From: an uncultured Verrucomicrobiota bacterium
GTDB taxonomy: Bacteria; Verrucomicrobiota; Kiritimatiellia; RFP12; UBA1067
Assembly: GCA_946610035.1 (NCBI GenBank)
Contig: CAMOCC010000011.1
Location: 1-52,474, forward strand
DNA length: 52,474 bases
Direction of reading: 5' to 3'
Part shown: positions 34,494-43,200 of the stretch, piece after piece
Numbering within the stretch: the first letter of the stretch is position 1
How the letters are laid out: every line of letters begins with the position of its first letter
Made by a program: the position numbers and the translations under genes
The notes under the pieces: generated by a model
Told to the model about the DNA's origin: nothing
Databases searched by the model: none
Seen by the model: only the letters and a program-made list of their open reading frames with translations

Positions 34494-34952
34494 TTAGTCT
34501 GTCGCCCAGAAGCCTCGCTGTTCATCATATAAAATTGACGTTCCTCCAAAGGGCCATACCCGTGACCGCCCACATTGAATAACCTTAGTTTCGAAAACCT
34601 CATGTACAAATCTCATTTCGTCTAGTTCTATATACAGCTCAGCAACGATGCAACTTGCAACAACAATAAAAATATACTTCATCCAATATACTACCATTTG
34701 AAGCAATGTAAATTTGATTGATACTCTTGAACCAATAGACTTACATTGAGCAAACGTCAAACGTAATAACGATGACGCAAACAGAAAAACTGAAATAAGA
34801 ACAAGGCTACTTCTCAAGCTCACAAATGACAATCCAAAAGTACCAGCCATCACGCGGCCCTCACCATAGATAGCGCATACTGAGACAGCAAAGATTATTA
34901 GTATTAAGCTACGCATCAGTTTCGTTCGCGAGATAATATCAGCCCTTGGCAT
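34494..34952 (-). CDS. Small membrane protein downstream of RHS3 (candidate immunity protein)
   Basis: A 152-residue protein of unknown family with about four hydrophobic segments (SLILIIFAVSVCAIYG, LVLISVFLFASSLLRL, LLQMVVYWMKYIFIVVASCI and a shorter one between). A soluble C-terminal tail follows (IQCGRSRVWPFGGTSILYDE). It is strongly AT-rich, as is the RHS3 tip 18 bases upstream, and unlike the GC-rich RHS3 core. The start could be ATG 34952 or ATG 34916. The layout repeats that of RHS1 followed by its membrane gene. Confidence 0.7.
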   Translation of the reverse strand: MPRADIISRTKLMRSLILIIFAVSVCAIYGEGRVMAGTFGLSFVSLRSSLVLISVFLFASSLLRLTFAQCKSIGSRVSIKFTLLQMVVYWMKYIFIVVASCIVAELYIELDEMRFVHEVFETKVIQCGRSRVWPFGGTSILYDEQRGFWATD

Positions 34953-34970
34953 ATTCCGAATTCCGTGTAC

Positions 34971-37900
34971 TCATTTAACTAGCGGTGCCACATCTTCCTT
35001 GCTTGGAGTCTTACCACCCCCAAAAGTATCCCATGGAACTTCACGAGGCTCCTTCTTGCCTACTATGTAGGCCAAAATATTAACGCAGTTTTCAAAGCTG
35101 ATAGTTGTCGTAGAACACTTTATCGTTACACATGTACTTCCATCTACCTTGTACATAGTGCCATTAACCGCAAAACCATCAGCAGACACCTCTTGTCCTG
35201 CTACTGCTGCAGATGGCTTCCCATTATCTTCATCTATAATCCATATTCTTAATTTCCCCTTGCAACTATCATCGACACGTAATTTCCCAGTGCTCCCCTT
35301 AAAGCAACAGATACAAACGAGTCCTAGTCTATCCACTTCGCTTATAGAACAGTTGTTCACAAAACTATACTCTCCACACGCAGATTTATTTTGTGGACAT
35401 GGAAAAATGTCGTTAAAAACTCTTTCAAATCCCTTACCCGCAACAGGATCGCGCATTAGCCAGCATCCTGCACCTTGAATATAGTGCCTAAAATTATAAT
35501 ACACAAGCCCCAGGACGCAATCTGAATACTCGCTAGAGAAACGGAAAGGATTATTGGCGCGGAAGTCGTAATCCGTCGAGGTCGTGTTGCATGTAGAAGC
35601 GATAAGCGCGCCGAAGGGCGCATACTCGTAATGCGCCGCGACGCCAGAACCGCCGTTGAAGAAAATAAGATCAGAGACGTTCTTGTTTCCGTCATGAGTG
35701 ACTTGTAGCTTGCAATTGCCAGGCTTCTCAATCATCAGCGGACGAGTGGCAATTGCTTCGGTAGGATCCCACGCGAAGATAAGATCGATCGCATTATTGG
35801 CCGAAGCATCAAGACGCTCAAGACAAAGATAATTGTCGTATACAAAATGGTGATGCGCGTTGGTGATCGTTTCGTCGCCACCGCCAACGATCTCGACATA
35901 TTCCACGCGGCGTCCCATGCGGTCGAACTTCATCGTGATGTTTATCACTCCATTTGACCACTCGATCGGGCGGTTCTCGGCATTGTAGATTACAGACCAA
36001 ATACCTGTAGCGGTTTTGACGAAGGTCTGGTTGCCATCATCATCAAACAGTGGAGAGAATTCATCAGCCACAAAGAGCACAGAGGGCACAAAGTTGGAGA
36101 TTGCAGTGTACTGATTCAGCTCATTTGCCACATAAACTGAATTCGTGCCACGCTCCATCGACGCCTCGCGGTTGCCGATGTTATCGAATTCGTAGGCGTA
36201 GCGATAGTCAGAATCAACTGCGGAAACGGCGTTAGTTAATTCGTTGCGAATGTTATATCCGTAGTCGATGTGGTCTGCGTGGTCAAATGCGGAACCAGAA
36301 TGATCACGAGAGACACGGCGACCTGCTACGTCGTATGTATAGACATATTGAGATATGACGTTAGTTGGTGCCGAATTGCAAACCTGCAAGAGCTGCCCTT
36401 TAGCGTCGTATTGCCAGGAGGCTGTGAGGCCGTTTGGATACGCAAGCGACGACTTGAGGTCGGAGCCAGGATAATACGACCAAATGAAAGGCGTTTCACT
36501 GCCATTTGCTAGCATTGATTCAATGCGGGCTGTTGCAGGATCATAGCCGAGCGTGGTTTGGCGTGTTCCGTTAAGTGCATAGCCAGCTGTGCGACCATAC
36601 TCATCCCAGAAGCGTTCAATAGTATTCGTGCCTGCGACGCCAATGACGGTTTCGTTGGTTAGAGAACCAAAGGAATCGTAAAGGAACGTTGTTACACCAG
36701 CCGTGTCGTGAGCTTCGGTCTGACGGCCCATGGCATCGTATAAGAGCGAAATTGTTGGGGTGTCGTCGGAGTAGACGGTATTAGTAAGATTGTTCCAACC
36801 GTCGTAAGTGTAGTCAGTTATGATACCACGCGCCCAAATGCGCTGCGATAGCTTGCCATCGGCGGTATAATAATACGTCGGGCCTTTGCCGTCGGCATAG
36901 ACCTTGTTGGTCATAGAGCCGGAGGCGATGTCGTAGAGCCAGGTGGTTACGTCACCTTGAACGGGCGAGCCGCCCGTTCTACTAGTTTCGTTGCGGTAAG
37001 TCGTCATCGTGGTCTTGTTGCCGAAGATGTCGTAGGTGTAGCGAACGGGGTAGGTCGCGCCGCCTTCGTAGGTCTTGCGGCCACAGAGATCGTATTCGTA
37101 GATTGTAGCGTTGCCGAGAGGATCAGTGACGGAAGCTAGATTGCCAAACTGGTCGTAGGCGTAGGTTGTGAGGTTGCCGAACGCGTCGCAGGAGGCGGAA
37201 CGCTGGCCGCGATAATTGTATTCGGTATGCGTTGTATTTCCACGCCCATCGGTTTGCGCAATTTGGCGACCGAGGGAATCGTAGGCAACAGTGTTGGTGA
37301 CGGCAGAAACGGAGACATCCATCAAGGAAACGCCGTAGCGAGAAAGCGCAAGCGGATTGTTGGTCGCGTAAGGGAGCGTTTGGCTGGAGGTTACAAGCGA
37401 TGAATCAACCAGCGTTTCGTTTTCCGTAACATTACCGCGAATATCGAACGAGCGGGAATGCGCAGGCAACGCGGCGGTGAGGCCGGTGAGCTGGCGAGCA
37501 GAGGAAGTGACGAGCGGCGCAATGGCAGAGTCGGAGCAGGAGACGATGTTGGTTTGGGAGAGCCAGATGGCTCCGTCAATTATTGCAATATGTGACAGCG
37601 ATTCCGATTTGCGCCATTGGGTCTCCGCAGATTGCGGGGCGCCGGGGTCGTCGCCACCTACCGTCTTTGTTGTAGCTACGCGATTACCAAGAACATCGTA
37701 GGTGAACTCGGTGCATGGCTCGTAATCGGCGGAAGTCGAAACAAGGCGACCGAGGGAGTCGTATGAATGAACCGTTGCAAGCACCGCGCCGCGGAAGCCG
37801 GAGCGCTCTTCGCGAATGATCTGACCGAGGAGGTTTTCGTAGCGCTTGGCGAAACGAGGAGAGGAGGCTGTTTCGCCTTGGACGGCGCGCGACCAGCGAG

Positions 37901-40178
37901 TGCCATCGGGGGAGATGCCGTAGGTGTGGAACTCGGGAGTGACGGCGGAGCCGGTTATGGAGAGAGTTGAGCCGTCGGCTGAGCGGGTGGTGACGCGGGT
38001 TGAGGTGTTGGGGTTATGGACGGACACAGTCCGTCCATCAGGACTGTAGGTTGTCGTTGTAGTGTTGCCGAGCTGGTCGACGCGGGCGCAGACACGGCCA
38101 AGCCGATCGTAACGGGTACGCGTCGCTGGGAGGCCAACTTGAGCAGCGTAGTTGGTCTTCCAAGTGGCAACTTGGCGACCAAGGGCATCGTACTCGTAGC
38201 ATGTCGTAAGCCATGTGACGTTGGTCATGTCGAGCGGGATGAGGCGGGAAGAGGCAATCATGCGCCCTTCGTCGTCGTAGTCCCATGTCGTGGTCGAGCC
38301 GTCGGGCCCAGTCTCCAAAACCTTGTGACAGCAATCCCACACCGTGGTCGTTACCTGACCGGCGAGGTTTTCGAGCGACGTGCGCTTGCCCTGTGAGTTG
38401 TATGTCATGCGGTTTCGGGAGATAGTATACCAAACTTCGCCAATGTACGCATCGGTTTTTTCTTCGAGAATTTCGCCGCGGGAGTTGGTGATGGTGATGT
38501 CGCGGGTGGTTTTGCCGGAGACGGGCGAGGGCGATTGTTCGTGGAGGTGGGTGATGGTTTCGGTCCAGAGGTTGGAGACGAGCGAGTAGTCGTAGACATC
38601 GAGTCTGCCGTCCTCGTGGCGGATGGAGGAGACGAAGCCGGATGCGGCCGACACGGAGGTCGGCCCTCCCACGGCCGGGACAGCGCCCGGCCCTCCCGCA
38701 GGGTAGAAGGTCGTGACGGTGCGGAGGGTGTTGGTGCTGCCGTAGGGTGCCCCCTGGGTGCCGACGCGCTCGACGATGTTGGTGAGCGGCGAATAGACGT
38801 AGTAGGTGCGCTCGCACTCGATGCCGTTGAGCTTCTTCACGATTGTGCGCGGACGGGTGTCGACGGGAAGAACTGGATCGCTTGCATCTACTGGCGTGTA
38901 GTCGTAGGTCGTCGTCTCGGTCATCATGCCGGGGCCCGAGCGCGTTTCGGAGATCACTCGATCAACATTGTCGTAGGCATACTGCGTCAAGAGCCCAGAC
39001 TGACGCTTCTCAGTTTTGACTTGCCCTTTGCCGTTACCTGACGTGTAGTAGGTCCATTCTGTGACGTTGGTCGCACCGTCGAAGCCCTCGACGCGGTTGG
39101 TCATGGCATAGCCCCAGGACTCCCACTTGTAGTGCGCCTCGGATCGCGACATCATGCGTCCGTCCGCAGAAAGCGACGTGCTGATGGTGCACGCCTCGCG
39201 TTCGTCTTCGGCGTAGATCTCCTTCTGGTCCTGCGCACCTGAGGGATGAATCAGAGACCAATCCCGCATCGCGTAGTCGAAGATGTACTCCTTCGCTTCG
39301 GCGTCGCCGCTCCTGAGCGTCACGACGGCGCGCTTCCCGCCGTTTTCCCTGCGAAGCGAAAGCCGCTTGACAGGCGTAGCGGATGGAACATCATACAAGC
39401 CGGTGGCGGCATCTTTCGCGGGCCTGTCCTGAATCGGGTACACTTCCACATCGTAGCCGGTGAAGCCAGGATGCTGCGTCACCACGGCAAGGCGCGACGG
39501 CGTGAGGAACTGACGAACGCCGTTCGAGTCGTACATGATGTCGACGCCCATCTCGGCTGGCGTCACCGTGACGCCGCGCGCGTCCGTGACAGAAACGAGC
39601 TTCCCGCGCCCGCCGAACATGTCCGTCGCCATGAACCTGCGACGGGAGCCGTCCCCAAGGTAAAGGTCGTAGTAGACGGGGTCGGACGTTGCCGCCCACC
39701 CTTCCGCGTCGACCATCATCAGCCGCTCGTCCATCTTTACGTGCACGCCGGGATCGGGCTGCGCCAGCGACTCGCCGTTTTTGAAGACAAAGGAAACCGG
39801 TTCGCCGTTGGGATGGGAGAACACGACTTCGGCGGGCGTCACGCCGTCGTCCAAGGTCTTCTGCCCAAGGCGCTTGAAAGTGTAGCCGCCAAGGACGGCG
39901 TACAGCGAATCGCAGGTGAAGACGTTCGGCGACTCGTTGTCCGCGAATATCTTCAGGGCGCAGTCCATCGAACCGGACCACGGGGTAGTCTGCCCAAGAT
40001 CCAGATTGACCTTTATGCATCCAGCCGAAACCTCCGCCCCGCCTGGGCAGTCGCATTTCTTGTCCGGTGCCTTGCACTCGGAAGGCGGGTTGGTGCGCAT
40101 GTTCCCCCCACCATTCGATGCAAGCGGCGCAATCAGCGCTGCAGATGCCACAAAAGACAAAATGAAGTGTTTGTTCAT
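34971..40178 (-). CDS. RHS/YD-repeat secreted protein (RHS3)
   Basis: A 1735-residue exported protein and the longest RHS gene here. ATG 40178 has an AAAGGA ribosome site and gives a signal peptide (FILSFVASAALIAPLA); a TTG at 40196 is less likely. The N-terminal domain has six cysteines early on (CKAPDKKCDCPGG, AGCIKV, MDCALK, FTCDSL), then about 1,000 residues of YD repeats. Closing motifs are CWLMRDPVAGKGFERVF and SEVDRLGL. The 115-residue tip (34974-35318) is cysteine-rich (VCICCFKGSTGK, TCVTIKCSTT), AT-rich and unlike the other two tips. Palindromic repeats are inserted in frame at 36959-36982 and 38646-38697. It starts 27 bases after the PA14-domain gene, so both share one mRNA. Confidence 0.9.
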   Translation of the reverse strand: MNKHFILSFVASAALIAPLASNGGGNMRTNPPSECKAPDKKCDCPGGAEVSAGCIKVNLDLGQTTPWSGSMDCALKIFADNESPNVFTCDSLYAVLGGYTFKRLGQKTLDDGVTPAEVVFSHPNGEPVSFVFKNGESLAQPDPGVHVKMDERLMMVDAEGWAATSDPVYYDLYLGDGSRRRFMATDMFGGRGKLVSVTDARGVTVTPAEMGVDIMYDSNGVRQFLTPSRLAVVTQHPGFTGYDVEVYPIQDRPAKDAATGLYDVPSATPVKRLSLRRENGGKRAVVTLRSGDAEAKEYIFDYAMRDWSLIHPSGAQDQKEIYAEDEREACTISTSLSADGRMMSRSEAHYKWESWGYAMTNRVEGFDGATNVTEWTYYTSGNGKGQVKTEKRQSGLLTQYAYDNVDRVISETRSGPGMMTETTTYDYTPVDASDPVLPVDTRPRTIVKKLNGIECERTYYVYSPLTNIVERVGTQGAPYGSTNTLRTVTTFYPAGGPGAVPAVGGPTSVSAASGFVSSIRHEDGRLDVYDYSLVSNLWTETITHLHEQSPSPVSGKTTRDITITNSRGEILEEKTDAYIGEVWYTISRNRMTYNSQGKRTSLENLAGQVTTTVWDCCHKVLETGPDGSTTTWDYDDEGRMIASSRLIPLDMTNVTWLTTCYEYDALGRQVATWKTNYAAQVGLPATRTRYDRLGRVCARVDQLGNTTTTTYSPDGRTVSVHNPNTSTRVTTRSADGSTLSITGSAVTPEFHTYGISPDGTRWSRAVQGETASSPRFAKRYENLLGQIIREERSGFRGAVLATVHSYDSLGRLVSTSADYEPCTEFTYDVLGNRVATTKTVGGDDPGAPQSAETQWRKSESLSHIAIIDGAIWLSQTNIVSCSDSAIAPLVTSSARQLTGLTAALPAHSRSFDIRGNVTENETLVDSSLVTSSQTLPYATNNPLALSRYGVSLMDVSVSAVTNTVAYDSLGRQIAQTDGRGNTTHTEYNYRGQRSASCDAFGNLTTYAYDQFGNLASVTDPLGNATIYEYDLCGRKTYEGGATYPVRYTYDIFGNKTTMTTYRNETSRTGGSPVQGDVTTWLYDIASGSMTNKVYADGKGPTYYYTADGKLSQRIWARGIITDYTYDGWNNLTNTVYSDDTPTISLLYDAMGRQTEAHDTAGVTTFLYDSFGSLTNETVIGVAGTNTIERFWDEYGRTAGYALNGTRQTTLGYDPATARIESMLANGSETPFIWSYYPGSDLKSSLAYPNGLTASWQYDAKGQLLQVCNSAPTNVISQYVYTYDVAGRRVSRDHSGSAFDHADHIDYGYNIRNELTNAVSAVDSDYRYAYEFDNIGNREASMERGTNSVYVANELNQYTAISNFVPSVLFVADEFSPLFDDDGNQTFVKTATGIWSVIYNAENRPIEWSNGVINITMKFDRMGRRVEYVEIVGGGDETITNAHHHFVYDNYLCLERLDASANNAIDLIFAWDPTEAIATRPLMIEKPGNCKLQVTHDGNKNVSDLIFFNGGSGVAAHYEYAPFGALIASTCNTTSTDYDFRANNPFRFSSEYSDCVLGLVYYNFRHYIQGAGCWLMRDPVAGKGFERVFNDIFPCPQNKSACGEYSFVNNCSISEVDRLGLVCICCFKGSTGKLRVDDSCKGKLRIWIIDEDNGKPSAAVAGQEVSADGFAVNGTMYKVDGSTCVTIKCSTTTISFENCVNILAYIVGKKEPREVPWDTFGGGKTPSKEDVAPLVK
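36959..36982 (-). repeat. GTAG-led palindromic repeat inside RHS3
   Basis: Minus strand GTA followed by a 9-bp perfect stem GAACGGGCG/CGCCCGTTC around GCT. It encodes SRTGGSPVQ in the middle of a YD repeat. Confidence 0.7.
38646..38697 (-). repeat. Two GGGAGG-led palindromic repeats in tandem inside RHS3
   Basis: Two hairpins with a GGGAG lead and 7-bp perfect stems: GGCCGAC/GTCGGCC (38646-38670) and GGCCGGG/CCCGGCC (38673-38697), with similar 6-base loops. They add an AGGPGAVPAVGGPTS stretch in frame. Confidence 0.75.
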
Positions 40179-40204
40179 ATAGACTATCCTTTTCAATCAA
40201 GCAA

Positions 40205-43200
40205 TTACCTGTTCTTGTATATCAGCGTTCCGTTCTGGTATATCTTCGTCGAATGGCAGACGGAGGTCGTGACGCCGCGAGCCTTGATGAAGCGAAGCGT
40301 GATGTGTCCGTTCGCGTCGAAGTCATCGGCTGTGAGCGTCTTGAAGCGCGTTCCGTCGTCGAACGTCACGCCCGAGACGAATATCTCGAGATTGACTGTA
40401 GTTCCCTCTGGAACCGAGCCGAGGAGGAGCGACACCTCGACGAGCTGCGAGCCGTCAGGGTACGTCTCGGCGACGCGGTAGTACGTTCCGTTGTCCGCCC
40501 ACACGGGCGTCACCTGTACGGCGTCGGATATCGCGCCGCCGTCGTCAAGGCGTGAGACGAGCCCCAAGTCGCGGTCGGCATGCGTGAGCAGCGAGAGCGT
40601 CACGCCTCCGCCGGAAACCTCGGCAGAGAGCTGGAGCTCGCTGTCGTGCTCGATGAGGTTGCGGGGCGACAGCTCCGGACAGGCGAGCGTCTGCTCGGCG
40701 TCCATCAGTATCGCCGGGTTGCGCTTCGGGAAGCGCGAGCGCACGACCTCGACAAGCGCATACGCCGTGTCGTCGGAGAGGATTCCACGATGCGTCACCT
40801 CCACGAGGTAGAGCCCTTCCGCCTCGAAAGCATACGGCATCGCTGCCGTTTCCGTCCAGTTGGTGACGGACATCCAGCCATTCGTCCCGTCGGCAACGCT
40901 TATCGACACTTCGCTTTCGGCGCTTTCATACGGCGCGATCTTCAGCGCGTCGCCCGTGCGGACGACGAGCGCGTTCGTCGTGTAGTCCTCGGCGAAGACG
41001 TCGAACGGCTTCCATGCGGCGTTGAACGACTCCGAAAGCGAGCGGTCGCGGAGGGAGATTGTCGCGACACCGTCTTCGGCAAGCGGGATGTCGGCGTAGA
41101 ATCCGTCGCCAATGGTCTTGACGGTTGCAAACGTCGCGTTCGTCCCTGGATAGGCGACCTCGACTTCAAGCACATCGCGCCAGAGGTCGCGCCCTTCCAC
41201 GCAGAGCGGAGAGACTAGGCTTTCGAGAGGAAGGTCGGCGATGTCCGTCGCTTCGTCCGCCCTGTGCTCCTTCCAGTCCGCAACGCCGTCTCCGTCCGCA
41301 TCAGGTCCGCCGAAGCTGACGAACCGGAGGTCGTAGACGGCGAGGAACGTGTTCACCTCCCAGTTGTGCCAGACGAGGCGGAACTCGTGTCCGCCGGCTG
41401 TGATCTCTGGAAGGAAGAAGTAGGCGTCCTTGCTCGTCCCGTAGGGCGCGTAGACGACCTGACGCGCGACGAAGAGTCCGTCAACGAAGAGCGAGAGATC
41501 GAACGAATCCGTCTTCGCGTAGAAATTGTGCTGTCCGACGCGCACTGCGAGCGCGTCCGCCCCGCCCTGCGGGACGTCGAGGCTCCACGTGAGCGAGCCC
41601 GCGCGCTCGGCGGCGAACACGACTCCGCCGTTCTCCGTGCGCCATGTGCCGGTCGAGGCGGCGAAGGATGCACCGGAGGCAGCCTGTCCGGCGGGGACTG
41701 GAAGCCACGTGATGTCAGGGACGAGCGGATCGCTCCTGACATTGCGAACTTCCGTTCTATCGTCCGCTCCGTCTCCGTCTGTATCGGCAAGATTGGGGTT
41801 TGTCCCATTGCGGAACTCCTCGACGTTGACGAGTCCGTCGCCGTCGAGGTCTTCTATCGCGTCGGCAAGGAACGGGATCGTGCCGTTCGCGGTTTCCCAC
41901 AGGTCGGGCATGCCGTCGCCGTCGGAGTCTGCAGAATGCGGATCGGTCCCGGCGCGGTACTCGGCGAGGTTGGAGAGCCCGTCGCCGTCCGGATCGAGCG
42001 CGGCGTCGGAGGAGGAATGGCCGTCGAGTCCGTACAGGTCCTCCCACCAGTCGGGCATGCCGTCCGAGTCGGAGTCGAGGCTCACGCCCACGGCGTGGAA
42101 CAGGCATTCCGGAGGGACGGCGGTTTTGGCGCCGGAAGGAGGCGTCCATGCGAAGACGAGTCCGGCGTCCCCGTCGTTCTCGAAGTACTTGAGCTCCATG
42201 GCGTGGAGTCCGCGGGAAAGTGGAATGGTGACGGAGCCGGTCTTCATGGAATGGATGCCGGAGTTGTCAACCACCATCATGCCGTCGACACTCAGGAATG
42301 CCCCGTCGTCGGAAGCCAGGTGCAGCTCGTACGCGCCAGCCTCGCGGACGTACAGCGCACCCGTGAACACGGCGCAGAAGCGGTCCGAAACCGTCATCCC
42401 GGGCCATGCACCGCGCGTTGCAGGATAATCGACGGTCTTGACGACGTTCGCGCCATTGCGCTTCCAGCCGGTGAAGCCGGAGGGCACGAATGCAATGGAG
42501 TTCGTGGTCGAGTAGAAGGCCGATGCAAGCCCCAGGGCGTATCCTTCCGGCGCAGGCTCGACCGTGTACTCGAGCGTCGTCTCGGAGTTGAGTCCGTCGG
42601 AATCGGTCGCGACCGCGCGGTAGACGTGGGTTCCGGACGTCGCACCGGTCCATTCGGCGACCACCGAGGCCCCTGACGCCGAGGCGAGTGTCTCGTCCCC
42701 TTCCATGATGGCGACCGAGACGACTTCCCCGTCTGGATCGAAGGCGTTCGCTGCAAGCCTCATGTCGCCGCCGGCGACGGGGACCGAGCCATCGGCGGAC
42801 AGCAGGACTGTCGGCGGAAGGTTCTCGGGGTAGTGGAGCAGGTCGTCTCCGGAGAGGATGGACTTCGCGATGCCGGGTCCTGACCAAGAGACGGAAAGCG
42901 CCTCGCCGCCCTCGTTCTCGTAGTGGCGAACTGCGATGCGGTGCCATCCGGGCGCAAGGGACACGCTTCCGGACCTCTCGCGCGCGGAGTGAACGGAAGT
43001 GTCCGACACGACAGGAATCCCGTCGATAGAGAGTTCCACGCCGTCGTCCGCCGTGGTGTAGAACGTATACACGCCCTCGGCTGCGATTCGGACGAAGCCG
43101 TCGAGCCTCGTGGCGAAATGGTCGCCGCGGTCGGACACGGCTCGGGGCCACGGCGTTGCGGGCCAGTCGACCCCGTCCACGGACGTTGCGAAGAACGGGA

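Noticed and set aside
38016-38039. Perfect palindrome with ATGGACGGAC arms in RHS3
   Set aside because: The encoded residues (PDGRTVSV) fit a normal YD repeat and there is no lead sequence like the other hairpin repeats, so an insertion is not supported.
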